Below, one piece after another: positions 1 through 11,530 of a stretch of DNA of 28,132 nucleotides (positions within the stretch are counted from its first letter, which is position 1; every line of letters begins with the position of its first letter). Origin of the DNA: Hymenoscyphus infarciens (taxonomy: Eukaryota; Ascomycota; Leotiomycetes; Helotiales; Helotiaceae); the NCBI GenBank assembly GCA_001414345.1, contig LLCB01000509.1, forward strand, positions 1 through 28,132, given 5' to 3'. The translations under genes were made by a program, and so were the position numbers. The notes under the pieces are model-generated. The model searched no databases and had not been told where the DNA came from. It saw only the letters and a list, made by a program, of their open reading frames with translations.

Positions 1-467
1 ACTTATCTTATTTCTAAGCTTAATTTATTAGCTCTACTTATAAATTAGTATTAGAAATTAGCTTTTAGATACTACTCTTATTTCTAAGCTTAATCTATTA
101 GCTCTACTAATAAATTAGTATTAGAAAATAACTTTTAGATACTTATCTTATTTCTAAGCTTAATTTATTAGCTCTACTAATAAATTAGTATAAGAAATTA
201 GCTTTTATATATTAATCTTTTTTCTAAGCTTAATTTATTAGCTCTACTAGTAAATTAGTATTAGATACTTATCTTCTATATAAGCTTAATTTATTAGCTT
301 AATTTATTAGCTCTACTAGTAAATTAATATTAGAAATTAAGTTTTAGATACTTATCTTATATATAAGCTTAATTTATTAGCTCTACTAGTAAATTAGTAT
401 TAGAAACTACCTTTTAGATACTTATCTTATTTCTAAGCTTAATTTATTAGCTCTACTAATAAATTAG
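1..467 (+). repeat. Left terminal tandem array, 70-bp unit, about 7 copies
   Basis: The core AAGCTTAAT recurs at 16, 86, 156, 226, 282, 365 and 435. Spacing is 70 bp except where about 14 bp is lost before 282 and a 14-bp stretch is duplicated just after it. Each unit contains an 11-bp-stem inverted repeat around CTCTA and an outer inverted pair TTAGAAAT/ATTTCTAA. The array is cut by the window edge. The period is not a multiple of three and no coding frame runs through it. The same unit in reverse complement forms the right end, so this is the left terminal repeat of the element. Confidence 0.93.
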
Positions 468-601
468 TTCTATATATAACTGTAGTAATACCTAAGATTC
501 TATTCTTCTTTATTCTCCTTATATATCTTTATTATAGTTCTTAAATCTAATAAAGTTACTAAACTAAAAGGTTCTAGTATATCTAGTATTAGGTTAAAGT
601 A
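468..601. other. Non-coding spacer between left array and ghost gene A
   Basis: The repeat stops at about 467. From here to about 600 there is pyrimidine-rich mutated DNA in which I see neither a repeat unit nor a convincing frame. It may hold the promoter of ghost gene A, but no element such as a TATA box can be trusted in DNA this rich in TA. Confidence 0.4.
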
Positions 602-3600
602 TATAAATAATAGTTAATATTCTTATAAATCTAGCTATAAAGAAGTTATATTATACCTTCTAGGTCTTAACTTAGACCTCTTCTTAGGTAATAAAGTATC
701 TAATAGTCTTCTTAACTACTACTTTAATAATACTAATAGTAACTTCTTTTAATCTTACTATAACTATAACTTAGATACTACTATTCCTAATCCTCTTAGT
801 AAAGAGTCTATATATAACTAGATTATCTAGAATAGGCGCTATTAAAAGAATATTATAAACTATTTAAGATATAAAAGAAACTAGTCTAATACTATTAAAA
901 TATATACTAAGGCACTACTTACTAGATAATTACTATACTTAAATTTATCTTATAAAATAGAATATTAGAATATTAAATATATTAATAATAAGTATTAGTA
1001 ATCCTTTAATACTTTCTAGAAATAAGTCTAACTTTTATAAATAGAGTAATTAAAGAGATAGTATAATATTATAGCTATAAATATTCTAAAGAAGTTACTA
1101 TAATCTAAGCTAGCTTCTTTCTAACTACCTCTATAAACCCTATTATAAGGTTTAGTTTAAACCTTCTAGGGTTTTTTAATCGTGTTTTCCTCCGTAGTTC
1201 TATTAGTAAGTACGCCTAGGTATATAGCTTTTAAGATAATTATATTATTAAAGAGGCTTAGTAAGTTCTAAGTCTTAAGAAACTATAAGAATACGCCTAC
1301 TTTAATTAGCTTAAGGCTACTTAGATTAGTAAAGACCTTTTTAACTTTAAACTTTAAAACTTAGTCTATAACTAAGATATAAATAATAAACCTTAGATAA
1401 GTAAAGTAACTCTTACTAATATATATCTAGTATACTTCTATTCTTTAAAATCTAAAAAACAAGAAGAAATAATACTATATAATATTAGCGTTAATAGTAA
1501 CTTTTAATATAAATAAAAGAAAGGTAAAGGATAATATATTCTAAGAAATATTAATAAGAAATATTTTATACCTAACCTATCTTTAAGTCTTAGGAACAAA
1601 TCTAATAAGGAGCTAGAAGACGCTATAAAGGGCTATCTATATTACTTCTAAGCTAGAGAGTCTAGTAAAAAGACTACTAAAAAGTTTAAAAGGCTAGACT
1701 AGACTAGCTTTATAAATTATATCTACTAATATAGTACTAGTATATAACTAATAAATATATATTAAGAAGAGAGATTTAATAGAACTTACTATCTTATTAA
1801 ATCTATTCTAGATCTTTTACTAGAAGGATCTTATACTATTATATAATATAATATTATTTATACTTTTAGTCTATATATTATAAAGAAATATACTTAGTAG
1901 GGTTCCTAACTTTGCTTTATAATAAATGTCTTTTATTAATATTCTTATACTCTTACTTACTAACTTAAATAAGAACTAGACTGTATTCTTTATCTTAGGT
2001 AGAGTAATAGCGAAGGAGTAGAAAGAGATTAGGCCTTTAAGTCTTATTTAGTAAGCTTATATAAGTATTCCTTAGTAATAAGCTACGAAGTATACTTAAA
2101 TATATAAATAGGTTACTAAGTAAATCTTATTTATCTTAAGCTAGAAAGAACTCTAGATAAATAATATTATAAATCTTATAAGCTTCTTTTAAATACTTAT
2201 AAAATAATTAAAATAACCTATTAGTATCTTATTATATAAGGTAAAATTACTTCTCCTACTAATACTTCTAATACTTTATCTAGTAATATTTATAAGATCT
2301 TTAAAGAGTATATAGATTAGTAATAATAATAGTTTATATAGAAAGATAAAGTAATAGCTTAACTATAAGTAAAGAGACTATATAAAAAATTATTTTAGCT
2401 TCTATAGTAGAAGAAAAAGGAGTAAGAAGCCTTCTTAGCTAAATTTACTCAAAACCTAGCGAACGTTAATATCTTATATAGCGTTCTAATAAGATAGCTA
2501 AATTAGAGAAATTCGGTTACTATATACTATAGTACTAGTAAGTGTATAATATAGTAAATAAGAGACAATATTAAAGAATAATATAATACTTAGCTATTAA
2601 AGAATAATATAATGTATAAATAATAAGAACTTAATAAAAAGAGGAGTTTATATAATTAGTATACTAAGTTATAATAATAACATTATATTAGTAAGAAGAT
2701 TAAGAGTTTTTATTAATTAGTAGTAGCCTATATTTAATAACTAAGGAATATCTATAACTACTTTAATATATAAGGTACTTAAAAAGTAGCTACTTACTTT
2801 AAAATGTTATAGAGAAAGCTACTTATAATAAAATTAAGAACTAAGAATCTAAAGAAACTTATTAAGAACCTCTTAGTAAATGAAGTAAGGCTAGAGCTTA
2901 TTTTAATAGAAACGTTAAACTCTACTATTCTAGAGAAGTAATCTAATAAATCTATTTAGTTATTTAAACTAGTATAAGCCTAAGGCTTATAAATTGATTT
3001 AAATAATACTAAAAATATTAGAGAATCTCTAAGTTTCTCTTCTAACCTTGAAATACTCTAAGAGATTAATACTTTATAGAGATAAAAGAGAGCTATTAAA
3101 GAAATTAGGTTCCTGAAACTAGAATAGTAATAAGTAGCTTATTAATACCTAGAGACCTTAGAGATACTTCTAGGATAGACTTCTAAGTCTAAAGTATAAT
3201 AAGAGTTAACTAATAAGTAGATCCTCTAGTATATTATTATTATAGAGTTACTATATAAGTATAATCTTAATATTATATAAGATAAGCTAAAAGAAAAGCT
3301 TACTAGTAAGACTTTCCTTCTTCTATATATATTAAGACTAATATCTATTAAATTAGCTATACTAGGTATAATATATCTTAGACTTCTAAGTTTTAAACCC
3401 TCTTAAAGTAAGATAGTTTAATAAGCTTAACTAGAAGCTCTTAAATTAGAAGCTTTACTAAAAGAACTATAAATAGACAAGTATTTAAAAGTAAGTAGCG
3501 ATAATAAAAAACTAAACAAGTATATAAATAAAGTAGATAATATTAAAAATAATTAAGAGTTTTTCTAAAAGAAATAAGAGTATAAACTATCTATTATTAG

Positions 3601-4105
3601 TAGTCTATAATAAGCCTCTCTATACTACTAAACGTCTTTTTAGGAATAGTAAATATAGTTAGTTAAATATTAGCTATAAGACTTTAAATATACTAAGAAC
3701 TAGTACTTTAGGAATTATAAGTTAACTCTATAAGCTCTTATATTTAAAAACTCTTAACTAAACTACTCTATTTTAATTAAAATACCTAAGTTAAAAACCT
3801 ACTAACGTTCTCTAATACTCTAGCTACTAAAATACTAAAGTTAAAAACCTACTAACGTTCCTTAATACTCTAGCTACTAAAATAATAAAATACTAAAAAG
3901 GCTCTCTAATTTAACCTATTACTTAGAATCTTCTATTCCCTTACTCTTAAAACTTAAACTTAAACTCCTCTTCCTCTACTAGCTTCTTAGTACTATACTA
4001 TTTAAGTGTTTTATATAAAAGTCTTAAATAGTTAAAAAGACCTTAAACTATAATAGATCGATTCTACTTTATAACCTCTTCTATAATTATAAAAGATTTA
4101 GTACC
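602..4105 (+). pseudogene. Ghost gene A: long Gln/Lys/Leu-rich, probably coiled-coil protein, RIP-inactivated
   Basis: One frame (codon starts congruent to 2 mod 3) stays coherent for roughly 1,100 codons if TAA/TAG are read as mutated Gln/Trp. Codons such as GAG CTA GAA GAC GCT and runs of AAA/AAG/GAA are typical of coding DNA. Intact in-frame CAA codons remain at 1460 and 2450. The first ~200 codons are Gln- and Leu-rich. The middle (about 2300-3700) is dense in Lys, Glu, Leu and Gln without Pro, as in long coiled coils. The 5' end is uncertain: another frame is also fairly open at 541-850. A 50-bp tandem duplication at 3788-3888 would shift the frame, so the true C-terminus is unclear. No family recognised. 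It lies first inside the left array and points inward. Confidence 0.65.
3788..3888 (+). repeat. 50-bp tandem duplication near the 3' end of ghost gene A
   Basis: The segment starting AAGTTAAAAACCTACTAACG at 3788 is repeated from 3838 with few differences. Fifty is not a multiple of three, unlike the other gene-internal repeats here. The duplication therefore probably arose after the gene had lost function, or it lies at or beyond the C-terminus. Both the frame congruent to 2 and the frame congruent to 1 look partly coding downstream. Confidence 0.85.
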
Positions 4106-4479
4106 TAATTTAAAATTATAATTAAAATTTAGTTAGGAATTTAAATTAGAAGAGGGATTATTAGAGGAGGATTTATTAGAAGATATATAGTATAACTATT
4201 TATATAGTTTAAGACTATATTAAAGATAGTAAGTAACTAAATAAAGATCTATTAGATAATTAGAAAGCGTAATAGAGAGTAATAAGTACTTATAATATTC
4301 TTTTTAGTAGAGCTTCTAATACTAGCTAGCTTCCTTTTCTAAGAAGGTAATAGCTAGATAATTATAAGTAGTACTATAAAGGTAATTTAGAGATAAAGTA
4401 AGTATAAAGACGATATTATTAAAATACTAAACTAGACTATTCTATAAAATATTAGCTAAATCTTAGGTATTAATTTAAA
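4074..4479 (+). pseudogene. Ghost frame B: short acidic then Gln-rich helical segment
   Basis: A different frame (codon starts divisible by 3) is coherent here. It has a Leu/Glu/Asp-rich stretch near 4140-4190, followed by a Gln/Arg/Lys/Ser-rich helical-looking segment to about 4479. It may be an exon or the 5' part of ghost gene C, with an intron or indel between about 4480 and 4590, or the displaced tail of A. RIP stops are spread through it. No family recognised. Confidence 0.45.
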
Positions 4480-4550
4480 GCTTTTAGATATTAGTTTATA
4501 ATATTTATATACTAGTTTAAAGCTTTTTAATATTAGTTTAATATCTTTAA
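4474..4550 (+). repeat. 42-bp imperfect tandem repeat, about 2 copies
   Basis: TTTAAAGCTTTT followed by an ATATTAGTTTA-type stretch starts at 4474 and again at 4516. Forty-two is a multiple of three, so a 14-residue coding repeat is possible, but the frame here is not secure. Confidence 0.6.
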
Positions 4551-4591
4551 ACTTATTCTTCTTACTTTATAAAAATCCTACTAATTAAGTT

Positions 4592-5395
4592 AAGCTTAGA
4601 ATAAATCAAGAGTATTAAGAAGGCTATATTATAGAGCTAATAGTTAGTACTAGTTTTCTATAATTATAAAAGCCTAGTAGTAGTAGTAGTTCTACCTTCT
4701 CTATAGTATTATTCCTCTCTATATAGTATCTAACTCTATACTTATTAAAAAACTAAGAATAGAATAAACTATATAAGTTATATAGAAAATAGTAGACTCC
4801 TCTTATTAAAGAGTAAGCTTTCTAAAAGCTATAGAAATTTATATTAAAGCCTAGTAGATTAAAGTTTTACTACTCTTTAAAAGTACTAGTAAATATACTA
4901 GTAAGTAAATAAGAGAGGGATAAGGTTATTCTAATATTAGCTATAACTTAGCTATACTTAGCTCTTTATATAGGAATATAAATTACTATATAAATTACTA
5001 TACTCTAAATTAATTTTAATATACTTAGTAGTAAATTACTCTAAAGTAGTTTTCTAAATAGCTATTTACTAATTTATTAATAACTATTATAAGAACAACT
5101 CCTCTATAAGGTCTTATAAAGCTACTTAAACCTAATATAATATAGCTAATAAGAAATAGATTATAGTAGAAACTTTTACTAAACTATACTAGTTAAACGC
5201 TTATACTATATATATAGAATAACTTACTCTTAAATAAATAATATATAAGTGTATAAGCGCTGTCTTAGTTAGTATAATACTAAGAATAGCTAAGATAGAG
5301 ACTATAATAAATCTATATAGTAAATTATTAATAATACTTTCTAAGTCTATAATAATATAATAGTAGGTATAAGAACATAGAATTCTAAGCTAAGG
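4592..5395 (+). pseudogene. Ghost gene C: unidentified protein with a His-Ser...Tyr-like C-terminal box
   Basis: The frame congruent to 2 mod 3 is coherent for about 265 codons. Two intact in-frame CAA codons remain, at 4607 and 5096. A Ser run lies near 4680-4700, and hydrophobic helices with Met/Ile/Leu sit around 4870-4990. Near 5222-5265 the ghost protein reads approximately T-[Y/H]-S-x-x-x-x-x-x-V-Y-K-R-C. This is loosely like the final box of tyrosine recombinases or of the N-terminal domain of fungal telomere-linked RecQ helicases. No catalytic Arg pair was found and no helicase follows, so this is only a weak resemblance. Same strand as A, B and D; possibly one transcript unit. Confidence 0.55.
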
Positions 5396-5449
5396 TAATT
5401 ATGTTTATTATATACTTTAGATATAAGTTTCTTCTTTTTATTTATATAC

Positions 5450-7340
5450 TAAGAGCTAATTTAGATATAAAAGGTTAGTTACTAGCGTCCTTATATATTA
5501 ATTCCTTATCTAACTCCCTCTAAAAGATCTTCTATAGCCTCTTACTTTACTACTTAACCTTCTAAAAGATTATAATAATACTCTAGTTACTCTATTATAA
5601 ACTCTTACTATACTCGCTTATACGCTTTCTAAGAACTAATAGGGTTATAGAAGCTTTTAAGCTCCTATCCTTACCCTACTACTATTTAGCCTTATACTAG
5701 TTTAAGTCCTCTCTTAAATATAAACATCTATTATACTTAATTATAACTTATCTAGAATCTTTACTATACTACTCTTTAGCTTTATATAGGTTTAAGTCCT
5801 CTTTTAAATATAAATATCTATTATACTTAATTATAACCTATTCTAAATCTTTACTCTACTACTCTTTAGCCTTATATAAGTTTAAGTTCTCTTTTAAATA
5901 TAGATATCTACTATATATAATTATATACTTTTTATAAACTACTATTAGCTCCTTCTAATAAGTTACTAGATCTAGGTTTAGTTTTAATAGAATACTTATT
6001 TTTAATTCCCCTCTCTAATAATAAATATCTCTATAAAGCCTATAAAACCCTACTATATATAGATTAAATAGTTAATTATCTAAGCTCTTTTACTACTAGT
6101 ATTAAAGATTAGATTTAAAATACTATTAATTTTAAAACACTTTTAATATATAACTTAATATTAAAATATATTACTTATTAGTTAAAGTCTAAAGCTATAG
6201 TTATTAAACTATACTACCCCTCCTCGGTTATCTTATTATAATTAGTTATATTATAAGACTAGAAGATAAGAGATTAAACCCTTCTTTATAATAAAGTTAT
6301 ATACTTATAAAATACTAAGCTATTTATAATTATAAAGAAGGAAGAGCTTAGAGACAAATTTACTATATTCTAGAAGAACTCTAAGTATATAATCTTATCT
6401 AAACTATATAAGGTAATTTAGTATAATTAAGATTCTTTAATTATATATATTATATCTATTAATAATATTAGAAAGACTAATAAGAGTACTTTAACTAATT
6501 ATTTTAATAAGAATAGATAGAAGACAGACTTAGTATTTTTAAGCTTAGAAATATAATATACTCTATATAAATTAAATATATATTTAATCCTTTTCTATTT
6601 TATACTAGACCTTCTCTAACTAACTATAAAAAGCTTATATTATAATAAGGTTAATAGTAGTATACTTAAAATTATATTATATAAGGCTCTTAGTATTATT
6701 ATATCTTATACTTAATAATTCATATATAGTTATACCTAGGTCCTCTTTAACTATAAACTAGTAAAACGTCTTAGCTTTTAATTAACGCTTTTAATAGTCT
6801 ATTCTCTCTTAGCTTCTAATAGAGTATATAGTTTTAACCTATTCCTATTTCCTAACCATAAATAATAGCTTACTAAAAAACCTCTAAAGGAATATACTAT
6901 AGTTTTAAGAACGCCTATACTTATATTTTAGTTTATTAAATTTAAGAGTCTAAACCTATCTCTATAGTATATAGTAATTTAATATAGAAACACTAGTACT
7001 ATATTAGTTATAGCTTAGGAGTACTTTATATATAGTATAAAAGACGTTTTATAGAGATAGAAGGTAAACTAGTTTAATAATAAAACCTTTATATATAGCT
7101 TAGTAGTATATAATAAAATAGTAAAGCTTTTCTAGTATTACTATACTATTAGTAAGAATACCTTAAAAGGATTATACTAGGTCTATTAAACATATACTAT
7201 TAAGATATTTAATATAGTCTTAATAAATCCTAGGAAGAACTATCTTAATAATATCTACTATAATATAATTACCTAAGACCTTAAGGTTAGATATCTATAA
7301 GCTAAAGCTTAGTTATAAGCTATATAGGATAGAGAAGATA
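5450..7340 (+). pseudogene. Ghost gene D: protein with three 30-residue repeats near its N-terminus
   Basis: The frame congruent to 1 mod 3 runs coherently from the 90-bp repeats to about 7340 (around 600 codons) with RIP stops only. The 30-residue repeat (about residues 75-165) has regularly spaced Tyr/His/Cys-ambiguous positions, with Phe, Leu and Lys between them. At 5725 one copy keeps CAT where its sister has TAT, showing that a His was mutated to Tyr. The period and spacing could suit a zinc-binding array, but this is not demonstrated. The rest is Gln/Met/Leu-rich with basic patches. It ends near the frame change at 7340, where ghost frame E starts on the same strand. D and E may be one gene split by an intron or indel. 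No family recognised. Confidence 0.6.
5676..5940 (+). repeat. 90-bp tandem repeat, three copies, coding
   Basis: The marker ACT(A/C)TTTAGC recurs at 5681, 5771 and 5861, exactly 90 bp apart. The following sequence (TTTAAGTCCTCTTTTAAATA and onwards) is closely conserved between copies. Ninety is 30 codons, and the repeats lie in the open ghost frame of D, so they encode a 30-residue protein repeat. Confidence 0.9.
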
Positions 7341-7840
7341 CTTAATTAAGTATTACTACTTTAAAAGATTCTAAGAAAAAGGAAGATAGTAAAGAGGATT
7401 TTAAAGAATTTAAAGAATTTAAGAAATTTAAAAAAGATACTTAATTAAGTATTATTACTTTAAAGAATTCTAAGAAAGAGGAATATAATAAGAAGGAATT
7501 TAAGGAAGTTAAAGAAGTTAAGAAAGTTAAAGAAGATACTTAAAGTCTAAATATTTAATAAACTATTATTTAGGTTATTATCCTACTATTAAGATATAAG
7601 CTTATTCTAAATAAGCCTATTCTAGATAAGCCTACTTATAATAACCTTTACTTAAATATAACTAAAAAGCGTAAGGTTCTTAATAGTAGTATTACTAGTA
7701 ATAATAAACTAATATAAAAGAAGATAAGAGGTAGTAGTAATAGTACTTATTCTCTATTAACTAAAAAGCGTAAAGCTCCTAGTAGTAGTTTTATAAGTAG
7801 TAATAGTCTAATATAAAAGAAGAAGAAGAATAGCTAAGTA
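7339..7840 (+). repeat. 99-bp tandem repeats (33 codons), two diverged pairs
   Basis: TACTTAATTAAGTATT starts at 7339 and 7438, and a partial third start is at 7537. A second pair starts with ACTAAAAAGCG at 7661 and 7760. Both pairs have a period of exactly 99 bp. The pairs share no obvious sequence, but their equal period suggests one ancestral 33-residue array that diverged. Confidence 0.85.
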
Positions 7841-8312
7841 ATATATAGTACTACTAAGGAATATTAAGTTAGCTTTATATACTCTAAGAGTTAGTAATTA
7901 AAGATTAACCTTACGAATTTCGTTTATAACTATAGTAGAGTATAGTTCTAATACTTAGTATTTATTCTATTAGTATTTATAAGAGTATAATTAATAGATT
8001 TTCTAAATAAAAGAAAGAGTAATACTAAATACTATTACTTAGTTAAGTAGTTTAAAGAATTAAGTAATACTTTATATAATAGCTAGTTTAATCTCTTAAA
8101 TTCTTCTTATTTTAGAGCTTTTATATTAAGTACTAGTCTAAGCTATAATTTTATAAAAAGAAACTTTAATTAAGAAGACTTAAGAAAGAAATATAAGAGT
8201 AAAGAAAAGCCTTTTATTATAAAGAAAACCTATTAGAGAGACTTTATAAAAGAAATAAATTAAGGTAGTATAAACCCTTTAATTAGATAACCTAGTCTAC
8301 CTAAGGATTAGT
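7346..8312 (+). pseudogene. Ghost frame E: Lys/Glu-rich repeats with two KKRK basic motifs
   Basis: The frame congruent to 2 mod 3 is coherent over about 320 codons. It starts with two 33-residue repeats very rich in Lys, Glu and Phe/Val. Two further 33-residue units follow, each carrying T-K-K-R-K (7661 and 7760), which match classical monopartite nuclear localisation signals. After a Ser/Asn-rich part, a basic segment (about 8150-8300) ends near a TAA at 8310. The product was probably nuclear, by inference from KKRK. It may be the C-terminal half of D. It converges on ghost gene F, whose frame ends at about 8279, so the 3' ends overlap by some 30 bp. No family recognised. Confidence 0.6.
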
Positions 8313-9579
8313 ATTATCCCTAAATTACTTAGTAATCTTCTTAATATTATACCTCTTAATAACTTTAATAGATTTAAATTAGTTTTATAAGCGTTAGCTA
8401 GAATCTATAAACTAGCTTATAACTTACTACTAAGGCGTTAACTACTATATTATTATTACTTATTTAAGTATTAGTAGTAGCTTTAAATATACTAAAGGCT
8501 TCTATAATAGTAGGGTTATCTATAATAAATACTATTAAGAATAAAGAAAGAAGTTAAAGCTAATTAAGCTATTCTAAAGTACTAGCTAAACCATTTTATA
8601 TAAAGGTAGCCTTACTAAGGAGATAGAGTACTATAGTAGTATCTAAGAGATAGAAAAAAGAAAGAGTAGTATTATAAAGTCTTAATAGTACTATAGTAGT
8701 ACCTATAGTATACTAACCTAATCTTCTTTAGGTTCGATTTTTATAATAATAGCTTCTCTATTAGTAGTAATATAAGCGCGTTTAGCTTAGTATTAAAGCT
8801 TATTACTAAGTTACTTTAAGATCTTATATATATTCTTCTTTTTAATAAATTTATATATAGATTTAAGTTTCTTCTTCTTAGACTAGATATTAAAAGTTAG
8901 TAATACTTAAGTAAAAAGATTAAAAAACCTATATTAAGAGTCTTATAAAGAGTAGAGGTATAGCGCTCTACTAAGGACTAGAAATTAACTATCTAAGATA
9001 TATAAGTTAAAGTACTATAATATAGACTATTAAAGAAAGATTTAATACCTCTTAAATAATATCCTCTTTCTACTTTTAATACTTATTATCTTCTTATTAT
9101 TATATAACCTAATAATAGTCTTTAACTTAAGTTTATTTAGTTTATAATATAGTTAAAGTAACCTTAAACTTTCTAAGAGCTATTATAATATTACTATTCT
9201 ACTTAATCTACTTAGTACACTCTCTAGCTATTTCTAAGATATTATCTTATATAAAAGTTAAGAATAAGCTTAGAAGAATATTAAACTTCTTATATATATT
9301 CTTAGTAATAATAATATATATATAGTCCTCTTAAGTATTAGAATTAATAATACTATAGAAATCCTTATTAGTAATATTATCTAAATTAATTAAAAAAGAT
9401 AATATTAGGTAAATAGTTTAGTTCTATAAGTATGTAGATTTAAGAATTAAAGTAGAAGCGCTAAGTAGTAGTTAAAAAGGTGTTATAAGAAGGAAAGATT
9501 ATATATAATAAAAGGTAGTAGTAATATAGTATTCTTAGAAATATAGTATAGTATTTTCTAAGTATATAATAATTAAGTT

Positions 9580-9646
9580 ATAAGAGGTAAGAGTAAGAGT
9601 AGGAGTCGAGAGTAAGAGTAGGAGTTAAGAATAAGAGTAAGGTTAG
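9580..9646. repeat. 19-bp tandem repeat, about 3 copies
   Basis: GAGTAAGAGTAGGAGT-type units start at 9591, 9610 and 9629, and are purine-rich on the plus strand. They fall inside ghost gene F, giving a Thr/Ser/Tyr/Leu-rich stretch on the minus strand. The period is not a multiple of three. Confidence 0.7.
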
Positions 9647-10661
9647 AGGTTTAAAGGCTTAGTAAATAAGGATTTTACCTAACCTACTCTCTTAGCTATT
9701 CCTTTATTATTAATAGTTATATATTATAACTTATATATATATTTTCCTTATATTAAATAACTAACTAATAAAGTAAATAATAGGTTTTTAATCTTATATA
9801 CTAATCCTCTCTTACTAAGCTTTATAAAAAACATATATAAGAATAAGCCTAGTATTTAATAATAAGCTTAAGCTAGTAAATCTAGATACTAAACTTATTA
9901 GAAGTAATACTAATAGCTCTTTAATTTATAATTCTTTAAAATAACTCTAAACACGCTATTAAACGCCTTACTAATAGTAAAAAGAAATCTTACTTCTAGC
10001 CTATTATTAACTAAATAACCTTATTATTTAAGCTCTAACACATAGCTCTAAACTACTAGCTTCCTAAATAAAGGTCTAATAATTCTTACTTAAGAGATAT
10101 CTATTAAAGTCTAACTAATTTACTAGACTAATTAACGTTTATAGAAGCTAAATAGGCTAGCGTTTAACTATTTCTATAAGAGTTTTAACTAAAGAATAAA
10201 TAATAAATAATTATAAAGCTAAAAAATTCAACTAAAAGAAGTAAGGTATATTACTTAGTATTAGTAGTATTAAGGCTATAGTATAGGTTAAATTAGGTAG
10301 GTTAAGTAGTTAGCTTAAATTATAATTATTACTATATACTATTACTTTAATTTTTCTAGTTCTATAAATAGAATTTATAAGTATAAGATATAGATATATA
10401 TATACTAAGCTATTAAAATTAAGAAACAAACGTTAGACACTATTATAGGATTTTAATAAGAAGTATAATTACCTTTTTAAATAGAAAGTTATTAATTTAT
10501 TATTTATTTATAGCTAAATCTAATAAGGGATTATATTCTAAGTAGTATACCCTTCTCTAACTAATATAAACTATATATAGTCCTACTATATATAGTTAAC
10601 ATAGAGTCTAGGTCTAGGCTTAAATATTATTAGTAATTCGAATCTATACTAATACTACTAG

Positions 10662-10925
10662 TTAAGTCTTAATTTTCTATAATTAAGTAATTCTTACTAT
10701 TTAAGTCTTAATTATCTAGAATTAAGTAGTTCTTACTATTTAAGTTTAAATTCTCTAAGATTAAGTAGTTCTTACTATTTAAGTCTAAATCCTCTAATAT
10801 TAAGTAGTTCTTATAATCTAAAGAAGTCTAGCTATTTAAGTTAGTTAAGTAGTTTAATTAATCTAAGAGAGTCTTACTATTTAAGTTAGTCTTATAATTT
10901 AAGAGAGTCTTACTATTTAAGTCCT
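10662..10925 (-). repeat. 39-bp tandem repeat, four good copies plus degenerate ones
   Basis: TTAAGTCTTAATT-type units start at 10662, 10701, 10740 and 10779, each 39 bp apart. Looser copies sharing TCTTACTATTTAAGT continue to about 10925. Thirteen codons per unit. The minus-strand reading with fewest stops gives Asn/Leu/Lys/Asp-rich repeats within ghost gene F. Confidence 0.88.
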
Positions 10926-11530
10926 TTTTAACGTTCTAGGTATTTAAGAGTTATTGTTTTTCCTCTTCTAAAAGTCTATTAAATTCGTAGTAAATATTCT
11001 CTAGCTATAGTAATAGTAATAGCTAGATAAGAGTTCTATCCTAATTAGAGTTAAGCTACTAGCTTATTATAACTACCTATTTTATATTATCTCTAACCTA
11101 GTAGAAAAAGCTCTAATTTTAAAACGCTTATTCTTTTACTTAAATAAAATTATTAATTTTATTTTAATATAGGCGTATAAATTCCTAGTAAAGCTTATAT
11201 AAGGCTATTAGCCTAACTCTAAGCTTCTTATAAAGGCCTTTAATCTTTTTATAATAGTATCTTCTACTCTTCTTAACTAAGCTATTCTAGTATATATATA
11301 TAATTATATAGTATTATATTAATAATAGAAAATAATATCGAATTTTCTAGTCTATTTTAACCTAATAAAGTCTATTTACTTATAGTATATTCTATATTTC
11401 TTATATTCCCTCCTTCTATTTAAAAGAGCCTCTTTTATAATACGTTTCTAATTCCTTTTCTTTTATTACTACCTATATAGTAAGTAAGGTATATATTCTA
11501 TTACTTATATATACTATATAAGGAATATAT

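Larger units (their letters stand above)
8279..11480 (-). pseudogene. Ghost gene F: ~1,000-residue protein with a 13-residue repeat region
   Basis: On the minus strand, one frame is coherent from about 10450 down to a stop at 8279-8281. An intact in-frame TGG remains at 8591-8593. Upstream (10950-11480) another coherent stretch is rich in Arg, Lys, Leu and Ile. Between them lie 39-bp repeats giving Leu/Asn/Lys-rich 13-residue units. The frame appears to change near 10450-10540 and near 10940, consistent with introns or small indels. The C-terminal part is rich in Leu, Tyr/His, Arg and Gln. No catalytic motif recognised. The start lies somewhere below 11500, where it is divergent from G. Confidence 0.6.

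Noticed and set aside
1..467. CRISPR-like or telomeric repeat array
   Set aside because: Units are contiguous 70-mers with no unique spacers, and no short G-rich telomere repeat is present.
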